Assembly (NCBI RefSeq): GCF_020783315.1
Contig: NZ_CP086063.1
Coordinates: forward strand, 1,488,001 to 1,552,000
DNA from: Ferruginibacter lapsinanis
Lineage (GTDB): Bacteria > Bacteroidota > Bacteroidia > Chitinophagales > Chitinophagaceae
DNA: 64,000 bases
Direction: 5' to 3'
The position numbers and the translations under genes are program-made. Shown here one piece after another: positions 56,613 to 64,000 of the stretch (position 1 is its first letter; the number at the start of each line of letters is the position of its first letter). Under the pieces are notes generated by a model. The model had not been told where the DNA came from and made no database searches. It saw only the letters and a list, made by a program, of their open reading frames with translations.

Positions 56613-56725
56613 GTTGTTTTAATAAAAGCTTCTTATCTTTTGTGTACAAATAGGAGCACTAAAAATGTATTTTTAACACAGGTTGGCACGTTTTTAGTAA
56701 AATAATTAGAAACAAACAGGATTTT

Positions 56726-57106
56726 ATGAAGAGAATTATTACATATATATCATTAGTAGCTATCATTTCATCTTTTACCATACAGTCGGGTATTGATGAT
56801 GTAGTAGATGCGATGAAAGCAGGTAATTATAACGAAGTGGCAAAATTTTTTGATACTAATGTAGAGATAAGTATGCCCGACAAGAGTAATAGCTATAGCC
56901 GTAGTCAGGCTGCATTGGTTTTAAAAGATTTTTTTACTACAAACAGTATTAAAGGGTTTGATATTATCCATAAAGGCGAAAACGGAGGATCTCAGTACTG
57001 CATAGGAACACTTAAATCCAAAAATGGTACTTATCGCACAACGATCTTTATGAAACAAAAAGCAGATGTGCAAGTGCTGCAGGAGTTGAGATTCGAGAAC
57101 AGATAA
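56726..57106 (+). CDS. DUF4783-type exported protein
   Basis: This is a 126-residue protein with an N-terminal signal or anchor (MKRIITYISLVAIISSFTIQ). It has the NTF2-like pattern of the DUF4783 family: DDVVDAMKAGNYNEVAKFFDTNVEISMPD, YSRSQAALVLKDFFTTNSIKGF, and SQYCIGTLKSKNGTYRTTIFMK. The family is confined to Bacteroidota and often lies before nadC, as here. A small ligand pocket is suggested by the fold, but no ligand is known. It ends before a strong hairpin terminator. Confidence 0.8.
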   Translation: MKRIITYISLVAIISSFTIQSGIDDVVDAMKAGNYNEVAKFFDTNVEISMPDKSNSYSRSQAALVLKDFFTTNSIKGFDIIHKGENGGSQYCIGTLKSKNGTYRTTIFMKQKADVQVLQELRFENR

Positions 57107-57135
57107 CTGATCAATAACCATATTTTTTTAAATAA

Positions 57136-57167
57136 GTCGACAGGATACCCTGTCGACTTTTATTTTT
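57136..57167 (+). terminator. Terminator after the DUF4783 gene
   Basis: GTCGACAGG (57136-57144) pairs with CCTGTCGAC (57149-57157), followed by TTTTATTTTT. A textbook rho-independent terminator, directly followed by the nadC promoter element. Confidence 0.88.
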
Positions 57168-57169
57168 AA

Positions 57170-57177
57170 TAGATTTG
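57170..57177 (+). promoter_or_regulatory. Promoter -7 element TAgaTTTG for nadC
   Basis: TAGATTTG, then CAG, then ATG at 57181 and a second ATG at 57184. The gap is 3-6 bases, so the message is probably leaderless. Confidence 0.55.
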
Positions 57178-57180
57178 CAG

Positions 57181-58035
57181 ATGATGAATTACGAAGAGCA
57201 ATTACATACATTGATTAAAAATGCTTTGGCAGAAGATATAGGAGATGGAGATCATTCTACCTTGTCAAGTATTGATGCACAGGCAAAAGGGAAAGCGGTA
57301 TTGAAAATTAAAGAGGCAGGGGTATTGGCAGGGGTAACTGTTGCAGAAAAAATATTTTATTATATGCAGCCCGACGTCATTTTTACGGCATTTAAAAAAG
57401 ATGGCGATACAATGAAATATGGTGAAATAGCTTTTGAGGTGGAGGCAAGAGTGCATACTATTTTGCAATGTGAAAGACTGGTGCTTAATACAATGCAGCG
57501 AATGAGTGGTATTGCTACTTTGACCAGGCTTTACACTGATAAATTGCAAGGATACACCACCCAATTACTGGATACCAGAAAAACCACGCCTAATTTCAGG
57601 TTGTTAGAAAAAGAAGCTGTTCGTATCGGGGGTGGCGTAAACCACCGGTTTGGTTTGTATGATATGATCATGTTGAAAGACAATCATATTGATTATTGCG
57701 GTGGAATAAAGAAAGCGATTGATAAAGCTTACGACTATGTACAAAAGCATAACAAGCAATTAAAGATCGAGGTAGAGACCAGAACAATTGATGATGTTAA
57801 AGAGGTGATGAATACAGGGAAAGTTGATCGTATCATGTTGGATAATTTTACTCCTGAAAAGATCAGCGAAGCATTAAAAATTATCAATCGCAAATATGAA
57901 ACAGAAGCAAGTGGTGGTATTAATTTGTCAAATATTGAAACCTATGCTGCTACAGGAGTTGATTACATCAGCAGTGGAGCGGTCATTCACCAGGCCAGGA
58001 GCCTGGACTTGAGTTTGAAGGCAGTATTAATTTGA
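57181..58035 (+). CDS. nadC: Quinolinate phosphoribosyltransferase
   Basis: This is a 284-residue enzyme that makes nicotinate mononucleotide from quinolinate and PRPP in de novo NAD synthesis. It starts at ATG 57181 (or the next ATG at 57184). Landmarks: EDIGDGDHSTLSSI at the N terminus, LNTMQRMSGIATLT, the substrate-binding LDTRKTTPNFRLLEKEAVRIGGGVNHRFGLYDMIMLKDNHI, IEVETRTIDDVKE and EASGGINLSNIETYAATGVDYISSGAV. nadE, a later step of the same pathway, lies 3 kb downstream. It is followed by the SUI1 gene after 21 bases. Confidence 0.96.
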   Translation: MMNYEEQLHTLIKNALAEDIGDGDHSTLSSIDAQAKGKAVLKIKEAGVLAGVTVAEKIFYYMQPDVIFTAFKKDGDTMKYGEIAFEVEARVHTILQCERLVLNTMQRMSGIATLTRLYTDKLQGYTTQLLDTRKTTPNFRLLEKEAVRIGGGVNHRFGLYDMIMLKDNHIDYCGGIKKAIDKAYDYVQKHNKQLKIEVETRTIDDVKEVMNTGKVDRIMLDNFTPEKISEALKIINRKYETEASGGINLSNIETYAATGVDYISSGAVIHQARSLDLSLKAVLI

Positions 58036-58056
58036 TGACTCTTTAAAATAAATATA

Positions 58057-58404
58057 ATGGCAGGAAAAAAAATAAATTCATTTGGCGGGCTGGTGTATTC
58101 AACTGATCCGAATTTTAAACCGGAGTCAGTTAATGAGGAAGAACAAGAAACCTTATTACCAGCTCAGCAAAAAATAAAAGTAAGACTGGATAAAAAGCAC
58201 AGAGCAGGTAAAGCTGTAACGCTTGTAGAGGGTTTTGTAGGTATAACAAGTGACATGGAAGAACTTGGCAAAAAGTTAAAAACTTTCTGTGGTACAGGAG
58301 GTTCTGTAAAAGATGGAGAAATCATTGTGCAAGGAGATAACAGGGACAAAGTTATCCAATGGTTCCTCAAAAATGGTTATTCCGGAGCTAAAAAGATCGG
58401 TTGA
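58057..58404 (+). CDS. SUI1/eIF1-family translation factor
   Basis: This is a 115-residue basic protein of the SUI1 (YciH) family. Landmarks are VRLDKKHRAGKAVTLVEGFVGITSDMEELGKKLKTFCGTGGSVKDGEIIVQGDNRDKVIQWFLKNGYSGAKKIG, which covers the complete SUI1 domain from about residue 45 onward. The N-terminal 40 residues are acidic and flexible. In bacteria the family may influence start-site fidelity. It is probably co-transcribed with nadC. Confidence 0.9.
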   Translation: MAGKKINSFGGLVYSTDPNFKPESVNEEEQETLLPAQQKIKVRLDKKHRAGKAVTLVEGFVGITSDMEELGKKLKTFCGTGGSVKDGEIIVQGDNRDKVIQWFLKNGYSGAKKIG

Positions 58405-58411
58405 TCAATAC

Positions 58412-58633
58412 TTAATTTTTCTTCTCTATAATGCTGATCGCCCCACTCGGACATTTCTTTACCTGATCGATAATACGTTCAGTATCAGCCTGATTCATGT
58501 CGATCCATGGTTTTCTTCGTGGGTCAAAAACCTCAGCTAGTCCTTTAAAGCAGATAGCAGAATGAATGCAGATATCGGGTTGCCACAATACAGTAATTTC
58601 TCCATTGGTGTATTTATGAGTTTTTATCGGCAT
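58412..58633 (-). CDS. Small ferredoxin-like [4Fe-4S] mono-cluster protein
   Basis: This is a 73-residue protein of the divergent 4Fe-4S mono-cluster family. Cysteine pattern: CIHSAICFKGL (Cys22, Cys28) and a later KKCPSGAIS, which together can bind one cluster. The sequence KYTNGEITVLWQPDICIHSAICFKGLAEVFDPRRKPWIDM is typical of the family often found beside GNAT enzymes. Its tail is 7 bases from the SUI1 stop (convergent). Redox partner unknown. Confidence 0.82.
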   Translation of the reverse strand: MPIKTHKYTNGEITVLWQPDICIHSAICFKGLAEVFDPRRKPWIDMNQADTERIIDQVKKCPSGAISIIEKKN

Positions 58634-58723
58634 AGAATAGAATTGTCTTTAACATAAATGTTGTTTCAATTTACAACGAAAGATAGATTTTTTCAGTTAT
58701 TTTTACAATAAACCCATCATAAA

Positions 58724-59110
58724 ATGGTCTCACAAGTTTCCGAAGGCATTAAAATTAGTGTTGAGGTCTTTTTTCAACCCGATTACAGCAATGCTGTAAA
58801 CAGTGAGTTTATGTTTGCGTACCGCATTACTATAGTGAATAATAACAATTTTTCTGTAAGATTATTAAGAAGATGCTGGCATATTCATGATGCGAATGGT
58901 AGCCTGAGAGAGGTTGAGGGTGAAGGAGTTGTAGGTGTGCAACCTCAAATAAATCCCGGCGAAAATTATCAATATGTAAGTGGTTGTAATTTACGTACGG
59001 AGATGGGGAAAATGCAGGGTACTTATACTATGGAAAATATCAGTAATCAAAAGCAATTTGAAGTGATCATTCCAGCTTTTGAGATGATGGTTCCGTATAA
59101 GATGAATTAG
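58724..59110 (+). CDS. apaG: ApaG-domain protein
   Basis: This is a 128-residue fibronectin-III-like protein of the ApaG family. Landmarks: VEVFFQPDYS near the N terminus, RITIVNNNNFSVRLLRRCWHIHDANGSLREVEGEGVVGVQPQINPGENYQYVSGCNLRTEMGKMQGTYTM in the core, which is the conserved domain. ApaG has been linked to divalent metal efflux and, as a domain in eukaryotes, to protein interaction. Length is normal. It precedes the desaturase gene by 78 bases. Confidence 0.92.
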   Translation: MVSQVSEGIKISVEVFFQPDYSNAVNSEFMFAYRITIVNNNNFSVRLLRRCWHIHDANGSLREVEGEGVVGVQPQINPGENYQYVSGCNLRTEMGKMQGTYTMENISNQKQFEVIIPAFEMMVPYKMN

Positions 59111-59188
59111 ATTAATAAGCTATAATGGCGTACCTTAGCATCATAAATCAACATCCTGTTTTAATCATTTTTAACACATAACTTTTGT

Positions 59189-60295
59189 ATGGCCAAAGTC
59201 ACTTTCGACAACCGAAATAATGAGTTTTATCAAAGTTTAAAAATATCCGTCGATAAATATTTTTCAGACAATAAGATTAAAAAAACAGGCGACTACAGAT
59301 TGTATCTGAAATCGGTTATTCTTATAGGCACTGCTATAGCAGCGTATTCCGCTTTAATGTTATTGAATGTGCCAGCATTACCTGCGGTTTTATTATGTGC
59401 GTTGTTAGGTTTCACATTTGCCTGTATTGGTTTTAGTGTGATGCATGATGCCAATCACGGCAGTTACAGTACCAGGCCGTTATTGAATGATGCCATTGGT
59501 CTATCTGCCAACTTTCTTGGTGCTAACTCTTATTTCTGGAAACAAAAACATAATATCATTCACCATACATATACTAACGTAGACGGTATAGATGATGATA
59601 TTGCAAAAAGCCCGATCATTCGTCAATGTGAAACACAAAAATGGGTGCCGGCACATAAGATCCAGCATTTATATTTAGTACCTATCTATGCATTGTCTTC
59701 TATTTTCTGGATATTCATCATGGATTTCACTAAATATTTTTCACGAAAAATTTATACAACAGAAGCGTGGAAAATGTCGTTAAAAAATAAAATTGTTTTC
59801 TGGCTTACCAAATCAGGATACCTGACTTTTTATATTGTACTTCCTATCATTAAGTTCGGATTTTTACCTTGGCTTGCAGGTTTCTTCATTGCTCACGCAG
59901 TGATGGGCCTTACATTGTCTCTGGTATTTCAATTAGCACATGTGGTAGAAATAACTGAATTTGAAAATGTGGCTTTGGATGAAACAAAACATTTAGAAAC
60001 AGCCTGGGCAGAACACGAACTGAGAACTACTGCAAATTTCGCAATGGGTAACAAAGCTATTTCATGGTTTGTAGGAGGATTGAATTATCAGATTGAACAT
60101 CATTTATTTCCTCGTATAAGCCACATACATTATCCTGCCATCAGTAAGATTGTGATGGAAAAATGTAAAGAGTATAATCTGCCTTACAACAAATACGATG
60201 GAATGTGGGAAGCATTGGCATCACATTTCAGGGTAATGAAATCATTAGGGCAGAAGCCAGTTGAAATGGTGCAGGTTCAAGGAAAAGCTGCTTAA
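59189..60295 (+). CDS. Membrane fatty acid desaturase
   Basis: This is a 368-residue integral membrane di-iron desaturase. Histidine boxes: HDANHG (86-91), HNIIHHT (121-127) and QIEHHLFP (301-308). The third box with Gln is the form found in front-end desaturases (delta-5/delta-6 type) and in some acyl-lipid desaturases. Four hydrophobic helices lie around 42-82 and 215-250. The position of the double bond cannot be deduced. Its stop codon overlaps the stop of convergent gldB: the four bases TTAA serve both. Confidence 0.92.
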   Translation: MAKVTFDNRNNEFYQSLKISVDKYFSDNKIKKTGDYRLYLKSVILIGTAIAAYSALMLLNVPALPAVLLCALLGFTFACIGFSVMHDANHGSYSTRPLLNDAIGLSANFLGANSYFWKQKHNIIHHTYTNVDGIDDDIAKSPIIRQCETQKWVPAHKIQHLYLVPIYALSSIFWIFIMDFTKYFSRKIYTTEAWKMSLKNKIVFWLTKSGYLTFYIVLPIIKFGFLPWLAGFFIAHAVMGLTLSLVFQLAHVVEITEFENVALDETKHLETAWAEHELRTTANFAMGNKAISWFVGGLNYQIEHHLFPRISHIHYPAISKIVMEKCKEYNLPYNKYDGMWEALASHFRVMKSLGQKPVEMVQVQGKAA

Positions 60296-61302
60296 GGCTT
60301 ATATTTAGTTTCCTGAAAAATAGTTTCAGCATCTGTTGCCATTAATTGTGGTAAACTTATTTCATTGTGCTTCTCCATGTATTTTTTTACAATTTGCCAT
60401 CCGCAAAAAGAGCCTATATTACCTGGAGCCTTTTCTCCCAATTCCTGAGTTTTTGGGCCTTCGTCAACATAGTTCTTGGTAATATTTTTATCTGTTACCT
60501 GCAGGTAAGAATTTTTTACAAACAGATCCCATATTACCGCTTCATGATTGTAACAATCAGCCAGTTGTTCTTTAGTATAACCGATTAGTTTGTATTCATC
60601 AACATCGGGCAAAAATTTACTTAACAGATATAATCGTTTCCCTTTTTCAATCATTTGATTGACCAAAGGCTTGTCTTCATTTTTCTCAGGAAAAAGATCG
60701 TCTGTAATATTTTTTAAACAATTAATTGAAATATACTCCGGTTCAAATCTGTTAGAGATATATTCAGCATAAGTTTCCTGTACCAAAGTAGATTTGTATA
60801 GCGAATAGGTTTTACCAAGATGTTGCTGTAAGCCAACCAGGAAAGCATCGTCGGCTAAGATATCTCCGTATCCATCTACCGGTCCGATATAGGTTATTAT
60901 TTTGTTTGGGGTTTTGTACTGAGGAAAATAATATTTTACGAATTGCAGCCCTTTCTTTATTTCTTTTTCGTATCGGTCGAAATTTTTAAAGATCAATTGG
61001 CTTGTATCGTACAAATATTTGTACGAATTAATAAAGCCCCCAACATATGCAGCTGTGCTATCCATCGGCCATCTGGGGTCTGCACCTAAAATTGTACTTA
61101 GATAATTTTCTCCAAAAGAAGGGTATTTGGCAATCAGCTGTTCTAGTTGCGTAGATAAGTTTGCTGAATCTATTTTGAATAACTCCTGTTCAAATCTTTT
61201 TGTAGAAAGTTCTACTTTAATATTTGATACGTCAGGCGTTTTACTGCTGTTGTTACAGGAAAAGGCTAAAACACTTATAAATAAAGCAAGTAATGATCGC
61301 AT
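60292..61302 (-). CDS. gldB: Gliding motility lipoprotein GldB
   Basis: This is a 336-residue lipoprotein with Cys16 in the lipobox (LAFSC). The family pattern is clear: VELSTKRFEQELFKID, LIAKYPSFGENYLSTILG, GPVDGYGDILADDAFLVGLQQHLG, QTYAEYISNRFEPEYISINCLKNI, NHEAVIWDLFVKNSYLQVTDKNITKNYVDEGPKTQELGEKAPGNIGSFCGWQIVKKYM. GldB is required for gliding in Flavobacterium; its exact role is unresolved. gldC, which commonly lies beside gldB, is not adjacent here. It is divergent from nadE (80 bases between starts) and convergent with the desaturase. Confidence 0.9.
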   Translation of the reverse strand: MRSLLALFISVLAFSCNNSSKTPDVSNIKVELSTKRFEQELFKIDSANLSTQLEQLIAKYPSFGENYLSTILGADPRWPMDSTAAYVGGFINSYKYLYDTSQLIFKNFDRYEKEIKKGLQFVKYYFPQYKTPNKIITYIGPVDGYGDILADDAFLVGLQQHLGKTYSLYKSTLVQETYAEYISNRFEPEYISINCLKNITDDLFPEKNEDKPLVNQMIEKGKRLYLLSKFLPDVDEYKLIGYTKEQLADCYNHEAVIWDLFVKNSYLQVTDKNITKNYVDEGPKTQELGEKAPGNIGSFCGWQIVKKYMEKHNEISLPQLMATDAETIFQETKYKP

Positions 61303-61381
61303 TGTTGAATGATTTAACTTTACAAAGTAATAGAATCATTTGTAAACGAAACGTAAATATTCTCCTTTAAGGAAAAGAGGC

Positions 61382-63064
61382 ATGAAAATATTTTTAGCAC
61401 AACAAAACTATCACATCGGCAATTTTGAAAGTAATACGCAAAAAATTATTTGCGCTATCGAAGAAGCCAAGCAGCAGGGAGGTGATATAATTGTGTTTAG
61501 CGAATTGTGTGTTTGCGGTTATCCTCCGAGAGATTTTTTAGAATTCGATGATTTTATTAATAAATGTTATGCAGCCATCGATGCAATCAAAGTGTATGCG
61601 GATGGCATAGCGGTGATCGTTGGTGCACCGGACAGAAATACGATCAAGGAAGGGAAGGATCTTTTTAACGCCGCTTATTTTTTGAATAATAAGCAGGTGC
61701 AACATATTGCTCATAAAACATTGTTACCAACCTACGATGTGTTTGATGAGTATCGGTATTTTGAGCCGGCTTATGAATGGGATATTGTTGAATACAAGGG
61801 TAAGAAAATAGCGATTACTATTTGTGAAGATATTTGGAATTTGGGCAACAATCCATTATACCGGATATGTCCAATGGACAAATTAATGGAACATCATCCG
61901 GATATGATGATCAATATATCTGCATCTCCATTTGATTATACACATGAGCAAGACAGGATGGCCATTATTAAGGCGAATGTGTTGAAATATAAACTACCGA
62001 TGTTTTATTGCAATGCAGTAGGGAGTCAAACTGAAATTGTATTTGATGGGGCATCGCTTGTTTTTGATAAGGCAGCCAATCTTTGCGGACAATTACCATT
62101 GTTTGAAACATCATTGGAATCTTTTATGCTGCAGGATGATGGTATGATCGATGGAGCTGTTGTTAAATATGCTGCAGAAATTCCTGATAAAGAATTGAAT
62201 CCAGTCGTACTCGATGAACGGTTGAACATTGGGCATATACATGATGCATTGGTAATGGGTATCAGAGATTATTTTTCTAAAATGAATTTTTCTAAAGCTA
62301 TTCTAGGTAGTAGTGGTGGTATAGATAGTGCAGTTGTGCTGGCATTGGCTTGCAGTGCATTGGGAGCAGAAAATGTAAGAGCGATACTGATGCCTTCGCA
62401 ATATTCTACTAACCATTCAGTAGATGATGCAGAGCAATTGAGTAAAAATTTAGGCAACCCTTATGATATAGTGCCGATAAAAAATATTTATGAAAGTTTT
62501 TTAACTGAACTGAAACCTATTTTCAACGAACTGCCGTTTAGCCTGGCCGAGGAAAATATTCAAAGCAGAACAAGAGGAAATTTATTGATGGCCATTGCTA
62601 ATAAATTCGGGTATATTTTGTTGAACACTTCTAACAAAAGCGAGCTGGCGACAGGCTATGGTACGTTATATGGTGATATGGCCGGCGGCATCGGTGTATT
62701 AGGAGATTGCTACAAGTTACAGGTGTATGCATTGGCGAAGTATATCAACAGAGACAAAGAGATCATTCCAAATAATATCATCACCAAAGCACCTTCTGCA
62801 GAACTGAGGCCAGGTCAAAAAGATTCAGATTCTTTGCCTGATTATTCAATATTGGATAAAATTTTATATCAATACATCGAATGTAGGCAGGGGCCGGCAG
62901 CAATAAAAGCGCAAGGTTTTGATGCCGCACTGGTTGACAGGGTATTGAAAATGGTAAATGTGAATGAATACAAACGAAATCAATTTTGTCCGATCATACG
63001 TGTATCACCCAAAGCATTTGGCGTAGGAAGACGTGTTCCAATAGTAGGGAAGTATTTAAGTTAA
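61382..63064 (+). CDS. nadE: Glutamine-dependent NAD+ synthase
   Basis: This is a 560-residue enzyme that amidates NaAD to NAD, fusing two domains. The N-terminal amidase (nitrilase) domain has the Glu-Lys-Cys triad: Glu41 (FSELCVCGYPPRD), Lys in HKTLLPTYDVFDEYRYF, and Cys in ITICEDIWN. It supplies ammonia from glutamine. The C-terminal synthetase domain has the P-loop GSSGGIDSAVVLALA, followed by RTRGNLLMAIANKFGYILLNTSNKSELATGYGTLYGDMAGGI. A purine-rich AAGGAAAAGAGG precedes the ATG, one of the clearer ribosome-binding-like sites in the window. Confidence 0.97.
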   Translation: MKIFLAQQNYHIGNFESNTQKIICAIEEAKQQGGDIIVFSELCVCGYPPRDFLEFDDFINKCYAAIDAIKVYADGIAVIVGAPDRNTIKEGKDLFNAAYFLNNKQVQHIAHKTLLPTYDVFDEYRYFEPAYEWDIVEYKGKKIAITICEDIWNLGNNPLYRICPMDKLMEHHPDMMINISASPFDYTHEQDRMAIIKANVLKYKLPMFYCNAVGSQTEIVFDGASLVFDKAANLCGQLPLFETSLESFMLQDDGMIDGAVVKYAAEIPDKELNPVVLDERLNIGHIHDALVMGIRDYFSKMNFSKAILGSSGGIDSAVVLALACSALGAENVRAILMPSQYSTNHSVDDAEQLSKNLGNPYDIVPIKNIYESFLTELKPIFNELPFSLAEENIQSRTRGNLLMAIANKFGYILLNTSNKSELATGYGTLYGDMAGGIGVLGDCYKLQVYALAKYINRDKEIIPNNIITKAPSAELRPGQKDSDSLPDYSILDKILYQYIECRQGPAAIKAQGFDAALVDRVLKMVNVNEYKRNQFCPIIRVSPKAFGVGRRVPIVGKYLS

Positions 63065-63078
63065 TATCGGTTAAACCC

Positions 63079-63110
63079 GTGATTACTAATTCGTGTAATC
63101 TGTGTAATTT
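63079..63110. repeat. Phrase repeat upstream of rsgA
   Basis: The gap before rsgA consists largely of GTGATTACTAATTCGTGTAA and TCTGTGTAATT, a GTGTAAT-type phrase. Similar phrases are widespread in Bacteroidota intergenic regions (general knowledge). Confidence 0.4.
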
Positions 63111-63125
63111 TTTTAATTAGTGAAA

Positions 63126-64000
63126 ATGAGAGCAACAGTTTATAAAAGCACCGGTAGTTGGTACATTGTTAAAGATGATGAGGGAAAGATGTTTAATGCC
63201 CGTATAAAAGGTAAATTAAAGATCGGTAATATTACCTCCACTAATCCTATTGCAGTTGGAGACGTAGTGATAGCAGAAATGGAAAATGAGTTAGAAAATA
63301 CTTTAACGATCATCAACATTGAACAGAGAAGAAATTATATCACCCGTATCTCTCCGCATAATAAAAATCAACATCATATTGTCGCATCTAATTTAGATCA
63401 GAGTTTGCTGTTTGCTACATTAAAAGACCCCAAAACGTCCCAGGGTTTTATCGATCGTTTTTTAATTACATCCGAAGCATATCATATTCCTTCCATCATT
63501 GTATTTAATAAATCAGATCTGTACGGAGAGAAAGAAACCGAAAAATTTACCGAAGTAAAATCTATCTACGAATCGATCGGTTACAAAGTGATGAGCATGA
63601 GCATCGAAAAAAATGTGGGAGTTGAAGAAGTTAAGAACTTATTAAAAGATAAAACCACTTTATTGAGTGGTCATTCCGGAGTGGGGAAATCTTCTTTCAT
63701 TAATATTATCTTTCCTGAATTACATTTAAAAACGTTGGAAGTAAGCGACTGGAGCGGAAAAGGAATGCATACTACCACTTTTGCAGAAATGTTCGATCTG
63801 CCTTTTGGCGGAAGAATAATTGATACACCCGGCATTCGAGAATTAGGATTGGTAGATATTCCAAAGCAAGAGCTATCGCATTATTTCCCTGAAATGAGGC
63901 AATTGATCAATGAATGCCAGTTCAATAATTGTATGCATATCAATGAAAAAAAATGTGCAATAAAAAGTGCCGTTGAAAACGGCACAATACATATGGATCG
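63126..64000 (+). CDS. rsgA: Ribosome small subunit GTPase RsgA (3' end outside window)
   Basis: The first 291 codons are visible; no stop occurs before the window ends. It is a circularly permuted GTPase that checks 30S subunit maturation. The OB-fold N terminus (MRATVYKSTGSWYIVKDDEGKMFNARIKGKLK) is followed by the permuted GTPase: G4 (FNKSD) comes before G1 (GHSGVGKSSF) and G3 (DTPGIRELGL). The zinc-binding module begins CQFNNCMHINEKKCAI. Start ATG at 63126. The full length is expected to be near 310 residues, so little is missing. Confidence 0.95.
   Translation, partial: MRATVYKSTGSWYIVKDDEGKMFNARIKGKLKIGNITSTNPIAVGDVVIAEMENELENTLTIINIEQRRNYITRISPHNKNQHHIVASNLDQSLLFATLKDPKTSQGFIDRFLITSEAYHIPSIIVFNKSDLYGEKETEKFTEVKSIYESIGYKVMSMSIEKNVGVEEVKNLLKDKTTLLSGHSGVGKSSFINIIFPELHLKTLEVSDWSGKGMHTTTFAEMFDLPFGGRIIDTPGIRELGLVDIPKQELSHYFPEMRQLINECQFNNCMHINEKKCAIKSAVENGTIHMD

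Noticed and set aside
1-64000. tRNA, rRNA, insertion sequences, prophage
   Set aside because: No cloverleaf-like sequence, rRNA segment, transposase or integrase was recognised on reading the intergenic regions and frames.

Overview
The window is a typical AT-rich Bacteroidota chromosome segment, most likely from the Chitinophagaceae (inference). The evidence is a complete type IX secretion/gliding core (gldK-gldL-gldM-gldN, with gldB elsewhere), proteins with type A and type B T9SS sorting domains, the TAnnTTTG promoter element upstream of many genes, few Shine-Dalgarno sites, an eRF1-like small protein, a DUF4271 membrane protein and an ECF sigma factor paired with a membrane-plus-barrel protein. 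No plasmid, phage, transposase, CRISPR array, rRNA or tRNA was recognised.

Region by region. 1-10.8 kb holds two secreted surface proteins on the minus strand. One is a 2549-residue adhesin-like protein with twelve near-identical 87-residue repeats, followed by the start of a PorP/SprF-like gene at the window edge. The other is a 738-residue relative. 10.8-25 kb contains mfd, a large secreted subtilisin-like protease, a ferredoxin-NADP reductase-like enzyme, a plug-only outer-membrane-related protein, glyS, and a minus-strand cluster dtd / MazG-like / YihY. 25-32.5 kb has a long leader and the B12-dependent ribonucleotide reductase, an OmpA-like protein, a YcxB-like protein, a GNAT enzyme, and the fatty-acid pair acpP-fabF. 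32.7-39 kb has an eRF1-like small protein, a large metallopeptidase-like/propeller/barrel protein, rnc, gpsA and hemW. 39-45 kb has an Omp85-family protein, a DUF4271 protein, a HemD-like protein and a DUF255 thioredoxin-fold protein. 45-50 kb is the gldKLMN operon. 50-57 kb carries uvrC with a lipoprotein, an ECF sigma/anti-sigma-like pair, and gpmI with a haem-binding-domain protein. 57-64 kb carries nadC, a SUI1-family factor, a ferredoxin-like protein, apaG, a fatty acid desaturase, gldB, nadE and the start of rsgA.

How the parts fit. GldK/L/M/N would form the T9SS ring and motor. The two CTD-bearing surface proteins in the first 10 kb are candidate substrates, and the PorP/SprF-like gene behind the giant adhesin fits the known pairing of type B CTD adhesins with SprF-type outer membrane partners. 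The remainder is mostly housekeeping: DNA repair (mfd, uvrC), NAD synthesis (nadC, nadE), lipid synthesis (acpP, fabF, gpsA, desaturase), tRNA charging and proofreading (glyS, dtd), and ribosome/RNA maturation (rnc, rsgA).

Most interesting signals: the mosaic twelve-unit repeat; a dyad (TGTGTA..TACACA type) upstream of both surface genes; a family of short phrase-like intergenic repeats, three of which appear to sit inside coding sequence (gpsA, hemW, Omp85 gene); a TAnnTTTG element only 3-8 bases before several start codons, suggesting leaderless transcripts; a one-membrane-pass anti-sigma-like protein with a beta-barrel-like C terminus; and a HEWRH metallopeptidase-like/propeller/barrel protein between fabF and rnc. 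I did not find a clearly new multi-gene system; the last two are the best candidates for undescribed biology.
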